Of a stretch of 64,000 nucleotides of DNA, positions 35,656 to 43,793 are shown in pieces. Every line of letters starts with the position of its first letter. Position 1 is the first letter of the stretch. The position numbers and the translations under genes were made by a program. Source of the DNA: Desulfitobacterium dichloroeliminans LMG P-21439. Lineage in GTDB: Bacteria; Bacillota; Desulfitobacteriia; Desulfitobacteriales; Desulfitobacteriaceae. Under the pieces are notes generated by a model. That model was not told the DNA's origin, did not search any database, and worked only from the letters and a program-made list of their open reading frames with translations. The DNA is taken from positions 844,001 to 908,000 of the forward strand of contig NC_019903.1 in the NCBI RefSeq assembly GCF_000243135.2. Reading direction: 5' to 3'.

Positions 35656-36864
35656 GTGGAAAACTATGATTTAATTATTATTGGAGGAGGTCCTGCTGGA
35701 CTGACCTCAGCCATCTATGGTGGTCGAGCTAAACTTAAGACCTTACTTATCAATAAAGGAACCATTGGCGGTATGGTCGATACGACTCGTGAAATTGTTA
35801 ACTATCCTGGTTACATTGAAACGACCGGACCAGATCTAATGAAGGCTTTTTCTGATCATGCTAAAAGCTTTGGGGTGGAATTTCTAAAAGATGAAGTGCT
35901 TAGTGTTGACTTTTCACAAGAAGAAAAGATAATCAAAACTAAGAAGGGTAAAGAATTTGCTGCCAAAGTCGCTATCATTGGTTGCGGTAGTCAACCTAGA
36001 TTACTCAATATCCCAGGAGAAACAAGGTTGCGGGGAAATGGAGTGGCTTACTGTGCCACCTGTGACGCTGAGTTTTTCGAAGGGGAAGACGTTGTAGTCG
36101 TTGGTAGCGGTGACCAAGCCATCGAAGAAGGTATGTTTATTGCCAAGTTTGCCAAAAAAGTTACAGTTATTGTGTTACATGATGAAGGGGTTCTTGACTG
36201 CAACAAAGTAAGCGCTGAGAGGGCCGCTAGCCATCCGAAAATGAACTTTATCTGGAACTCCACAGTGGCCGAAGTCCTTGGTGAAGAGAATGTTGAAGCC
36301 GTGAAAATCAAGAACATTAAGACTGGAGAATCCTATGATTACCCCTGCCAAGGCGTGTTCTTCTTTGTCGGCATGGTCCCTTCCACAGGATTCTTAAAAG
36401 ATAGTGGTATTACTATGGATAAGCGTGGTTATATCCCTGTCAGTGAGCTGATGGAAACAAATATTGAGGGTGTCTACGCTGTTGGTGATAATCGCGTCAA
36501 ATACTTGAGGCAAGTAGTGACGTCAGCCGGTGATGGGGCTACAGCAGCGGTGGCAGCTGAACGCTATATCGATGAAGTTAATAGCTTTAACGCAGAGGTT
36601 CTCCAAAGCGATAAGAAAGTGTTACTGTTGTTCTTCAATGCTATGGTGAATGAAAGCTTGGCCTTCAGCACCTTATTGGAAGAATTAAACAGTGAATTGG
36701 GGAATGAGTATAAGGTTGTCAAAGTGGACTTGGCCACCAAGAAAATTCTCGCCCAAAAATATCAGATTGAAGCTGCACCAGCAGTGATTGTTTTAGATCA
36801 GGGTAAAGAAGTGAAGCGCTTGGAGTGCTCGATGGATAAGGAAAGTGTCAAAGCTCAGTTGTAA
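35656..36864 (+). CDS. Thioredoxin reductase-like flavoprotein fused to a degenerate thioredoxin domain
   Basis: A 402-residue protein. Residues 1-310 are a thioredoxin reductase: FAD motif IIGGGPAGLTSAIY, redox pair YCATCDAEFF and the C-terminal FAD contact GVYAVGDN. The nucleotide-binding region has GSGDQAIEEG but, after VTVIVLHDEG, lacks the HRRxxxRA residues that select NADPH, so the electron donor may be something else. From about 320 to the end is a thioredoxin-like domain (VLLLFFNAMVNESLAF, AAPAVIVLDQGKE) with no CxxC. The start is GTG with AGAGGT upstream. Confidence 0.88.
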   Translation: MENYDLIIIGGGPAGLTSAIYGGRAKLKTLLINKGTIGGMVDTTREIVNYPGYIETTGPDLMKAFSDHAKSFGVEFLKDEVLSVDFSQEEKIIKTKKGKEFAAKVAIIGCGSQPRLLNIPGETRLRGNGVAYCATCDAEFFEGEDVVVVGSGDQAIEEGMFIAKFAKKVTVIVLHDEGVLDCNKVSAERAASHPKMNFIWNSTVAEVLGEENVEAVKIKNIKTGESYDYPCQGVFFFVGMVPSTGFLKDSGITMDKRGYIPVSELMETNIEGVYAVGDNRVKYLRQVVTSAGDGATAAVAAERYIDEVNSFNAEVLQSDKKVLLLFFNAMVNESLAFSTLLEELNSELGNEYKVVKVDLATKKILAQKYQIEAAPAVIVLDQGKEVKRLECSMDKESVKAQL

Positions 36865-36871
36865 TTAAATT

Positions 36872-36908
36872 AAAAGCTGCAAAGGCCGTGTGCTTTTGCA
36901 GCTTTTTT
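36872..36908 (+). terminator. Terminator of the thioredoxin operon
   Basis: AAAAGCTGCAAA pairs with TTTGCAGCTTTT around an 11-nt loop, ending in TTTTTT. Confidence 0.88.
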
Positions 36909-36937
36909 ATGTATTGGCTAGTTTTAGGTTTTTAAGT

Positions 36938-38374
36938 TTAAGTAGCGTCCTCGGGATGCAAGATCACAGCCAGAAGGCTCCGACTCAGGCGCTGGATGGC
37001 TGTGTTAATTTTATCCGGCTCTATGCCTGAGTAGTTCAAGATGATTTCATGGGTCTGATGATCCTGGTTGTCATGATAATATTGAGAGACACAGGAAATG
37101 CGGATACCGGCATTTTTGGCTGCTAGGATAAGCTTGGCGTCGTCTATTTGAGTGTGGATTTTCATCAGGAAATGTAGCCCGGAATCTTCTTCGCGAATTG
37201 TAACATAGGGGCATAGATCGCTTTGACGGATGGCTTTGAGGATGGTATCTCGCTGCTTGCGGTAATAGGTTCGCATACGATTGATATGCTTTTCAAAATA
37301 ACCTTCAGAGATGAAACGCGCCAGAGTGAATTGCTCAAAGGTTGATACGGTGCAGGAGTAGAAGCCCAACCTTTCATAATACCGTTCCACAAGATGCCTG
37401 GGGAGCACCATGTAGCTGATGCGGAAGGTGGGAGCTAGGCTTTTCGAGAAGGTGTTGATGTAGATTACTTTTTCCATGATATCGATACTTTGCAGGGTGG
37501 GGATGGGTTTGCCGAAGAGGCGGAATTCACAGTCGTAATCATCTTCAATTATATAGTGTTCATTTTGCTGGGCTGCCCAGCTTAAGAGCTCATAGCGACG
37601 GCTGACGGGCATGACGATCCCAGTCGGAAAATGGTGAGAGGGGGTAATGTGCAGAATCTGGGCGCCACTGCTTTTTATATAGTCCGGAATAATCCCAGAG
37701 GGGTCCATAGGAATCGGATGGCATGTGACATCATTACTCTCATATATTTTCATCAGTCGAGGATAGCCGGGATCTTCTACGGCATAGCTGCGATTTCTGC
37801 CCAGCAGCTGGATAAGGACGCTGTAGAGGTACTGGGTTCCGGCACCGACAATAATCTGCTCAGGTTCCACAGATAGCCCGCGGAATTGGTAAAGGTGTTC
37901 AGCAAGAGCCTGCCTTAGCTTCATGACGCCGCCCACAGAGGTATCGGACAAAAGAGAAGCCTCGCTTTCCGTATCGGTTACGTCGCGCAGGAGCTTAGTC
38001 CAGACGGAGAAGGGAAAAGAATCGGGTGCTACGGAATTTCTGACGAAGTCAGCATAATAAGCTGGCTCGTTTTTTTGTTTCTGGCCTTGAGTTTTCTGCT
38101 GTCTTTCCCGAAGGGGATGAAGGGTTTGTCCCTCTAGATTGGCGACAAAGTAGCCTCGCTTGGGCAGGGTATAAATATAGCCTTCGGCGGCCAATTGAGC
38201 ATAAGCGTTCTCGATGGTGATGATGCTCACCCCAAGGTTTTTGGCAAAGGCCCGTTTGGAGGGGAGCTTTTCATCAGGCTTTAGTTTTTTTTGTAGAATA
38301 TCCTTTTTGATGCAATGATAAAGATATTCATACATACTTTCTGACCCTATCGTTTCAAAAGAATAGGTCAACAT
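36938..38374 (-). CDS. pdxR: MocR/PdxR-type GntR regulator with aminotransferase domain
   Basis: A 478-residue regulator: N-terminal GntR winged helix (about 10-80; KLPSKRAFAKNLGVSIITIENAYAQL) joined by a linker to an aminotransferase-I-like domain that binds PLP (the lysine is in INTFSKSLAPTFRISY). PdxR proteins sense PLP and activate pdxST. The gene is divergent from pdxST with a 114-bp shared region, which supports the assignment. GAAGGAG lies upstream of the ATG. Confidence 0.92.
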   Translation of the reverse strand: MLTYSFETIGSESMYEYLYHCIKKDILQKKLKPDEKLPSKRAFAKNLGVSIITIENAYAQLAAEGYIYTLPKRGYFVANLEGQTLHPLRERQQKTQGQKQKNEPAYYADFVRNSVAPDSFPFSVWTKLLRDVTDTESEASLLSDTSVGGVMKLRQALAEHLYQFRGLSVEPEQIIVGAGTQYLYSVLIQLLGRNRSYAVEDPGYPRLMKIYESNDVTCHPIPMDPSGIIPDYIKSSGAQILHITPSHHFPTGIVMPVSRRYELLSWAAQQNEHYIIEDDYDCEFRLFGKPIPTLQSIDIMEKVIYINTFSKSLAPTFRISYMVLPRHLVERYYERLGFYSCTVSTFEQFTLARFISEGYFEKHINRMRTYYRKQRDTILKAIRQSDLCPYVTIREEDSGLHFLMKIHTQIDDAKLILAAKNAGIRISCVSQYYHDNQDHQTHEIILNYSGIEPDKINTAIQRLSRSLLAVILHPEDAT

Positions 38375-38420
38375 CCTCAGGACTCCTTCTCAATTTGGTC
38401 GTATAAAGAAATATGAAATT

Positions 38421-38455
38421 GGTTATTTTTAATATAGCCAGTTTTGAGTATACTC
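38421..38455. promoter_or_regulatory. pdxR-pdxS divergent control region
   Basis: An imperfect inverted repeat GGTTAT-7 nt-ATAGCC (38421-38439) and a perfect 10-bp palindrome GAGTATACTC (38446-38455) that contains TATACT, a likely -10 box for pdxS. The -35 is poor, as expected of an activator-dependent promoter. PdxR binding here is inferred. Confidence 0.45.
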
Positions 38456-38488
38456 GAAACTAATGAACATGTAAAGTGAGGGTTTGGC

Positions 38489-39373
38489 ATGAATACTATA
38501 AACAACAAACAATACGATTTAAACAAGGAGCTTGCCCAGATGCTGAAGGGCGGGGTGATCATGGATGTGACCACACCGGAGCAAGCGAAGATTGCCGAAG
38601 CGGCCGGAGCCTGCGCGGTAATGGCTCTGGAACGGATTCCAGCCGACATTCGAGCTGTTGGCGGTGTATCCCGGATGAGTGATCCGAAGATGATTAAGGG
38701 CATTCAGAATGCAGTTTCTATTCCGGTCATGGCCAAGTGTCGGATCGGTCACTTTGTCGAGGCTCAGATTCTTGAGGCTATCGAAATCGATTATATTGAT
38801 GAGAGTGAAGTGCTTTCACCTTCGGATGATGTATACCACATTGATAAGACCAGATTTAAGATTCCTTTTGTCTGCGGGGCGAAAGATCTGGGGGAAGCCC
38901 TGCGGAGAATTAACGAAGGAGCTACGATGATTCGGACCAAGGGTGAACCAGGTACCGGAGACGTAGTCCAAGCTGTTCGTCATATGCGCATGATCAACCG
39001 TCAAATCAGCCGCGTGGTCGGTATGCGAGAAGATGAGCTGTTCCAAGAAGCGAAGGAACTCCAAGTGCCTTATGAGTTGGTGCTTTATGTCCATGAGCAT
39101 CGACGTCTGCCGGTGGTCAATTTTGCTGCTGGTGGGATCGCGACCCCTGCGGATGCAGCTTTAATGATGCAGCTGGGAGCGGAAGGAGTTTTCGTGGGTT
39201 CTGGTATTTTTAAATCGGGAGATCCCGCCAGGAGAGCCCAAGCGATTGTCAAAGCAGTGACCAACTACCAAGATCCAAAAATGTTGGCCGAACTGTCTGA
39301 GGACCTAGGAGAAGCCATGGTCGGAATCAATGAGCAGGAAATCGAGCTACTCATGGCTGAACGGGGCAAGTAA
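38489..39373 (+). CDS. pdxS: Pyridoxal 5'-phosphate synthase, synthase subunit
   Basis: A 294-residue PdxS barrel. It makes PLP from ribose 5-phosphate, glyceraldehyde 3-phosphate and ammonia supplied by Pdx[21 protein letters not shown] and the catalytic lysine in [14 protein letters not shown], plus the second lysine in [11 protein letters not shown], are conserved. The pdxT ATG follows the stop by 1 nt. Confidence 0.97.
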   Translation: MNTINNKQYDLNKELAQMLKGGVIMDVTTPEQAKIAEAAGACAVMALERIPADIRAVGGVSRMSDPKMIKGIQNAVSIPVMAKCRIGHFVEAQILEAIEIDYIDESEVLSPSDDVYHIDKTRFKIPFVCGAKDLGEALRRINEGATMIRTKGEPGTGDVVQAVRHMRMINRQISRVVGMREDELFQEAKELQVPYELVLYVHEHRRLPVVNFAAGGIATPADAALMMQLGAEGVFVGSGIFKSGDPARRAQAIVKAVTNYQDPKMLAELSEDLGEAMVGINEQEIELLMAERGK

Positions 39374-39374
39374 G

Positions 39375-39974
39375 ATGATCGTAGGAGTATTGGCTGTTCA
39401 AGGGGCCTTTGCCGAGCATGAGAAAATCCTTAAGGAGCTGGGCGTAGAATATCTTGAGCTGCGCAATGGCAATGATGCTCGTCAAGATTTCGACGGACTG
39501 ATTCTGCCGGGGGGGGAGAGTACCACCCAGGGGAAATTGCTCCGGGAGTTGGATATGTTCGAACCTCTGCAGGAGAAAATAGCCTATGGCTTGCCGGTTT
39601 TGGCAACTTGCGCGGGCCTTATTCTGCTTGCGGAAGAGCTCAGCAACGATTCGGCCCGCTACTTTGGTACCTTGCCGGTAAAGGTTAAGCGGAATGCTTA
39701 CGGAAGGCAGCTGGGGAGCTTTTATACCGAAGAGGCAGTTGGGGATTTAGGTAAGGTTCCCATGACCTTTATTCGTGCACCCTATATCGAATCGGTCAAA
39801 GCAGGGGTGGAGGTTCTCGCAGAGGTCAATGAACACATCGTGGCTGTTCGTTATAAAAATCAAATCGGTCTTTCCTTTCACCCGGAATTAAATGAAGATC
39901 GCAAAATCCATCAGATGTTTCTCGACAGTATCTCCCACCAGGATCTCAAGGCTTGGACTCAAAAGGCAATCTAA
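39375..39974 (+). CDS. pdxT: Pyridoxal 5'-phosphate synthase, glutaminase subunit
   Basis: A 199-residue class-I glutaminase that hydrolyses glutamine and channels ammonia to PdxS. Catalytic Cys in ATCAGLILLA, His/Glu pair in SFHPELNED, and the GGEST oxyanion-region motif are present. The start at 39375 directly follows the pdxS stop, so translation is coupled. A terminator lies at 40036. Confidence 0.96.
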   Translation: MIVGVLAVQGAFAEHEKILKELGVEYLELRNGNDARQDFDGLILPGGESTTQGKLLRELDMFEPLQEKIAYGLPVLATCAGLILLAEELSNDSARYFGTLPVKVKRNAYGRQLGSFYTEEAVGDLGKVPMTFIRAPYIESVKAGVEVLAEVNEHIVAVRYKNQIGLSFHPELNEDRKIHQMFLDSISHQDLKAWTQKAI

Positions 39975-40035
39975 TGCGAGAGCCCTGCTGATGACGAAGA
40001 AAAAGGATTCAGCGAGCATTATAGAGAATTATATT

Positions 40036-40064
40036 TAGGCATTCCTTCACGGGATGCCTATTTT
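40036..40064 (+). terminator. pdxST terminator
   Basis: A 10-bp stem (40036-40045 with 40051-40060) and 5-nt loop followed by TTTT. Confidence 0.8.
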
Positions 40065-40180
40065 CATGTTCTAGCGACTATTCTCGGGTGAGGGAAGCTT
40101 TTTCGGTATATACTAAAGCTCAGAAAGAGAAGGCGATTCAGAACTTATGGTTTTAAAATAGTGTTGAGAATTGCGATTGG

Positions 40181-40257
40181 GATCAGCAAAGAGATGATCG
40201 AAAGAAATCAGCATTTGTGATCAGCAATTGAGATTAGCAATTACGATCAGTAAGGAG
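40181..40257 (+). repeat. Degenerate 13-bp tandem repeats upstream of the threonine ammonia-lyase
   Basis: Units with consensus GATCAGCAATTGA recur in 13-bp register at about 40181, 40206, 40219, 40232 and 40245, with one degraded unit at 40194. The array ends at the ribosome site of the next gene, so it lies in the 5' leader and could affect expression if copy number changes. Confidence 0.6.
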
Positions 40258-40264
40258 CGTTGGT

Positions 40265-41473
40265 ATGTCTATAGAACTGACTTTAGCAAAAATCCAAGAA
40301 GCCCAGAACGCTATTCATCCTTATATACACCGAACGGTTTTGGACCATTCAAGTACTTTGAGTGCCCTGACCGGTGCGGATATCTACCTGAAGATGGAGA
40401 ACCTGCAAAAAACCGGCTCTTTTAAGGCGCGCGGAGCTATGAACAAAATCCTTAAGCTATCCGAAGAGGAGAAGAAAAAGGGGGTTTTGGCCGCTTCGGC
40501 AGGAAATCATGCCCAAGGGGTGGCCATGGCAGCCTCGCGCTCAGGGATCGCGTCAACCATCGTCATGCCGGAAAATGCTCCCCTGGCCAAAGTCTCCGCG
40601 ACAGAAGGGTATGGCGCTAAGGTCATTCTTTCCGGGGCAGTCTTCGATGATGCCTATCAAAAGGCCGTAGAAATACAGCAAGAAACCGGGGCGACCTTCA
40701 TTCATGCCTTTGATGATTGGGAGGTTATGGCGGGACAAGGGACGATTGGCTTAGAGATTTTTGAGCAGCTGCCCCAGGTGGATACCGTGCTGGTTCCGAT
40801 TGGTGGTGGGGGTTTGATAGCCGGGGTAGGGGTAGCTTTAAAATCCCTTAAACCAGATGTGCGCATCATCGGGGTCCAAGCAGCTGGGGCTGCGAGCATG
40901 CTCCATGCGCTGGAGGTTGGTAAACCGGAGCTCTTAGCCCGGGCCAATACTATGGCAGACGGGATTGCCGTCAAAAAGGCGGGGGAGCGAACCTTTGCCA
41001 CGGTGCAGCAGGTTGTGGATGAAATCGTGACTGTTGAAGAAGAAGAGATTAGTCAAGCGATTCTTATGCTGATGGAACGCACGAAGACCCTCGCCGAAGG
41101 GGCGGGTGCTGTGAGTGTCGCGGCTGCCCTTCACCATAAGGTGGATCTAACGGGTCAGAAAGCGGTGCTTATCCTGAGTGGGGGCAATATCGATGTGAAT
41201 TTCCTTGCTCAGATTATCGAACGAGGCCTCAGACGTTCAGGCCGGGCCATGGTCTGCCAGATGCTCTTGCCTGACCAGCCTGGTAACCTAGAGAAGGTCC
41301 TCGAAATTATTGCTCAAGAACGGGCGAATATCATGTCCATCGAGCATGCCCGCTATGACTTAGCGGTTCCCCTGCGTTCTGCCCGGGTCTATATGACTTT
41401 GGAAACGCAAAGCTTTGAACATCAAAGACGGATTAGCAAGCGCCTTGAGGAGGCCGGATACCCCTTGGTTTAG
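40265..41473 (+). CDS. Threonine ammonia-lyase, TdcB/IlvA-like with C-terminal ACT domain
   Basis: A 402-residue PLP enzyme, the second threonine ammonia-lyase in the window and clearly a different subfamily from the 6.6-kb gene. PLP lysine in GSFKARGAMN, SAGNHAQGVA, glycine loop PIGGGGLIAG. The C-terminal ACT domain (about 330-400, MLLPDQPGNLEKVLEII) suggests amino-acid control. The catabolic TdcB type is favoured because a threonine aldolase gene follows after 59 nt, forming a threonine-breakdown pair. AAGGAG lies upstream of the ATG. Confidence 0.92.
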   Translation: MSIELTLAKIQEAQNAIHPYIHRTVLDHSSTLSALTGADIYLKMENLQKTGSFKARGAMNKILKLSEEEKKKGVLAASAGNHAQGVAMAASRSGIASTIVMPENAPLAKVSATEGYGAKVILSGAVFDDAYQKAVEIQQETGATFIHAFDDWEVMAGQGTIGLEIFEQLPQVDTVLVPIGGGGLIAGVGVALKSLKPDVRIIGVQAAGAASMLHALEVGKPELLARANTMADGIAVKKAGERTFATVQQVVDEIVTVEEEEISQAILMLMERTKTLAEGAGAVSVAAALHHKVDLTGQKAVLILSGGNIDVNFLAQIIERGLRRSGRAMVCQMLLPDQPGNLEKVLEIIAQERANIMSIEHARYDLAVPLRSARVYMTLETQSFEHQRRISKRLEEAGYPLV

Positions 41474-41532
41474 TAGTTAAGTTAATAGACTAGTTTTTAA
41501 GAGATATTTTTTTAGGATGTGGAGGATAAAAG

Positions 41533-42555
41533 ATGATAAGTTTCAAGAATGACTATAGTGAAGGAGCCCATCCGCGGATTCTCGAGGCTCTGCTGAAATC
41601 GAACCTTATTCAGGAACAAGGGTATGGAGAGGATTCCTTTTGCCTAGGGGCTAGTGAACTTTTGCGGGAGCGGTTGGGGAATAAGGACTTGACTATCCAC
41701 TATCTTACGGGAGGAACCCAAGCCAATCTCGTGGCGATTTCGGCCTTTTTGAGACCTCATGAGGCGGCCATTGCTGCGCAGACCGGACATATCTTTGTCC
41801 ACGAGACGGGGGCCATCGAGGCCACGGGCCACAAAGTGTTGACATCAGAGAGCAAGGACGGTAAGCTGACACCGGCCCAGATTCAAGAGGTGTTGACTGC
41901 TCACACTGACGAACATATGGTCAAGCCTAAGCTGGTGTACATCTCCAATACGACAGAGGTAGGCACCGTGTATAGCAAAAGTGAACTTCAAGCTCTCAGT
42001 CAGTTTTGCCGGGAAAAGAATCTCTACTTATTTATGGATGGGGCCAGACTCGGTTCGGCTCTGTGCTCGGAGGGCAATGACCTAGACTTAGCAGATTTGC
42101 CAAAGCTAGTGGATGCCTTCTATATTGGTGGAACGAAAAATGGTGCACTCCTTGGGGAAGCTTTGGTACTGTGCAATGAAGCTCTAAAACCAGATTTTCG
42201 CTATCATATGAAACAAAAGGGTGCTCTTTTAGCAAAAGGAAGGGTAATCGGCCTTCAGTTCCTTGAGCTTTTCCGAGATAATTTGTATTTTGACCTAGCA
42301 ATTCACGCTAACACTATGGCTTATAAGCTACGAGATGAGTTAAAGGAAGCAGGGGTTAAATTTCTTGCCGAATCTAGCTCCAACCAAGTATTTCCTATTT
42401 TCTCGGACGCGATCGTGGAGCAGCTTAAGGTGAACTATCATTTTGAAATATGGGGGAAAGTGGGCACACAAACCGCTATTCGCTTGGTAACATCTTGGGC
42501 GACACGAGAAGAAGCTGTAGATTCTTTCATGGCGGATCTCAAAAAAATACTTTGA
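41533..42555 (+). CDS. Low-specificity L-threonine aldolase-like PLP enzyme
   Basis: A 340-residue beta-eliminating-lyase-fold enzyme. FKNDYSEGAHPRILEAL at the start, LTGGTQANLVA, HETGAIEATGH, FMDGARLGSA and the PLP lysine in IGGTKNGALLGE match the threonine aldolase family, which cleaves threonine to glycine and acetaldehyde. The genomic pairing with a threonine ammonia-lyase supports a threonine substrate. Related tryptophanase-like eliminating lyases remain possible. Confidence 0.88.
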   Translation: MISFKNDYSEGAHPRILEALLKSNLIQEQGYGEDSFCLGASELLRERLGNKDLTIHYLTGGTQANLVAISAFLRPHEAAIAAQTGHIFVHETGAIEATGHKVLTSESKDGKLTPAQIQEVLTAHTDEHMVKPKLVYISNTTEVGTVYSKSELQALSQFCREKNLYLFMDGARLGSALCSEGNDLDLADLPKLVDAFYIGGTKNGALLGEALVLCNEALKPDFRYHMKQKGALLAKGRVIGLQFLELFRDNLYFDLAIHANTMAYKLRDELKEAGVKFLAESSSNQVFPIFSDAIVEQLKVNYHFEIWGKVGTQTAIRLVTSWATREEAVDSFMADLKKIL

Positions 42556-42592
42556 TCAGAGGGTGGTAACTCTCGGGTAAGGGGAATCTATT

Positions 42593-43243
42593 ATGGAAAA
42601 ATTGGCGAATGTAGATAGCATTATTTTTGATTTGGATGGGACCTTATGGGATGCCACAAAGCTCGTATACTTGTCTTGGAATCAAGCTTTGGAAGAATAC
42701 GCCCGCAGGCAAGGGCATAAATCTGAAGGAATTACAATGGACCAAATCAAAAGTGTCATGGGACTCCAAATTCCCGAGATTGGTAGAAAACTCTTTTCTA
42801 ATATATCCGAGGAAGATCAGTTTAGGATTATGAATCGCGGCGGAGAAATAGAGTTTGAGAAGATCAGGACTCATGGGGGGATGTTGTATCCTCATGTAGA
42901 GAAGACTCTGGAAGCGCTCGCGCAAAGCCATAAACTATTTATCGTAAGCAATTGCCAAGATGGCTATATCGAGTCATTTTTCTTTGCCCATCAACTAGAG
43001 AAATATTTCATTGATTATGAGAATCCAGGCAGAACAGGACTTTCCAAAGGCGAGAATATTAAGCTCATTATGGAACGAAACCATCTCCAGAATCCCGTTT
43101 ATGTGGGAGATACTCGAGGAGATGCTAAGGCTGCACAAGTCGCCGAGATTCCCTTTATCTTTGCTCGCTATGGCTTTGGTTCGGTGGAAAGCTATGCGGC
43201 AGTCATGGATCGTTTTGATCAACTACTCGATATCTTTAGCTAG
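42593..43243 (+). CDS. HAD-superfamily hydrolase, phosphoglycolate phosphatase-like
   Basis: A 216-residue HAD phosphatase. Motif I is IFDLDGTLWD (nucleophile and acid aspartates), motif II is FIVSNCQDG, motif III is SKGENIKL and motif IV GDTRGDAKAA. An alpha-helical cap sits at about 25-90. Substrate unknown. The 3' end (DRFDQLLDIFS then stop, plus about 30 nt) is duplicated in decayed form at 54802-54884, on the other side of the accessory block. Confidence 0.9.
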   Translation: MEKLANVDSIIFDLDGTLWDATKLVYLSWNQALEEYARRQGHKSEGITMDQIKSVMGLQIPEIGRKLFSNISEEDQFRIMNRGGEIEFEKIRTHGGMLYPHVEKTLEALAQSHKLFIVSNCQDGYIESFFFAHQLEKYFIDYENPGRTGLSKGENIKLIMERNHLQNPVYVGDTRGDAKAAQVAEIPFIFARYGFGSVESYAAVMDRFDQLLDIFS

Positions 43244-43291
43244 CGTTCAATTTTAAATTTCCTAAAACTTTTTAATGATGCCGACTATAAT

Positions 43292-43349
43292 AGGACTATA
43301 CCGAGGATGCCCGAAAACAAAGGGGTTCACCGATATAGTCCTGTTTTTT
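43292..43349 (+). terminator. Terminator after the HAD gene
   Basis: A 9-bp stem AGGACTATA (43292-43300) with TATAGTCCT (43334-43342), a partly paired 33-nt interior, then GTTTTTT. The remaining gap to 43575 shows only a possible promoter around 43498-43530 (TTGATA and TACTAAT-like boxes). Confidence 0.7.
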
Positions 43350-43574
43350 ACCTTGAAAAGAGAATCTAGGGTCAGACAGAAGGCAATACGGCACTATTGT
43401 GAAAATAGAGTGCGATCATCTCTGCTTTCCCCTTTCCTATTTGAAAGCCCTAATAGTGTTCAGTACAACGCAATATAACATAAAACGACAAATAATTTGA
43501 TATTATTGTGTTACAATTATCCATACTAATCGATTAGGATATTTGTGCGAATTTATCAAAGTGAGGTGGTAGTT

Positions 43575-43793
43575 TTGCCTGAAACGATACATAACGGCAG
43601 ATGGATATCCCTGCAAGAAGTTTGCGATTATCTTGGAGTGAAGCGCCACACGGTCATGCGCTGGATTGAGCAGCGCGGTATGCCCGCATCTAAGGTGGGG
43701 AAGCTCTGGCGTTTCAAAGCCGCCGATATCGACGAATGGGTTAAAAGAGGCGGAGCCTCCGATGAGCAGGAGGGTGTCAATGAACAGGCTTAA
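43575..43793 (+). CDS. Excisionase/MerR-like helix-turn-helix protein
   Basis: A 72-residue DNA-binding protein of the helix_turn_helix_17/excisionase type: WISLQEVCDYLGVKRHTVMRWIEQRGMPASKVGKLWRFK, then DIDEWV. Such proteins are Xis factors or small regulators; no integrase gene is in the window. TTG at 43575 is preferred because GAGGTGG lies 5 nt upstream; a GTG 10 codons earlier has no site. It overlaps the LuxR-like gene by 14 nt and is the first gene of the accessory block. Confidence 0.8.
   Translation: MPETIHNGRWISLQEVCDYLGVKRHTVMRWIEQRGMPASKVGKLWRFKAADIDEWVKRGGASDEQEGVNEQA

Noticed and set aside
40181..40257. CRISPR-like array
   Set aside because: Units are 13 bp, contiguous and degenerate, with no spacers and no cas genes.
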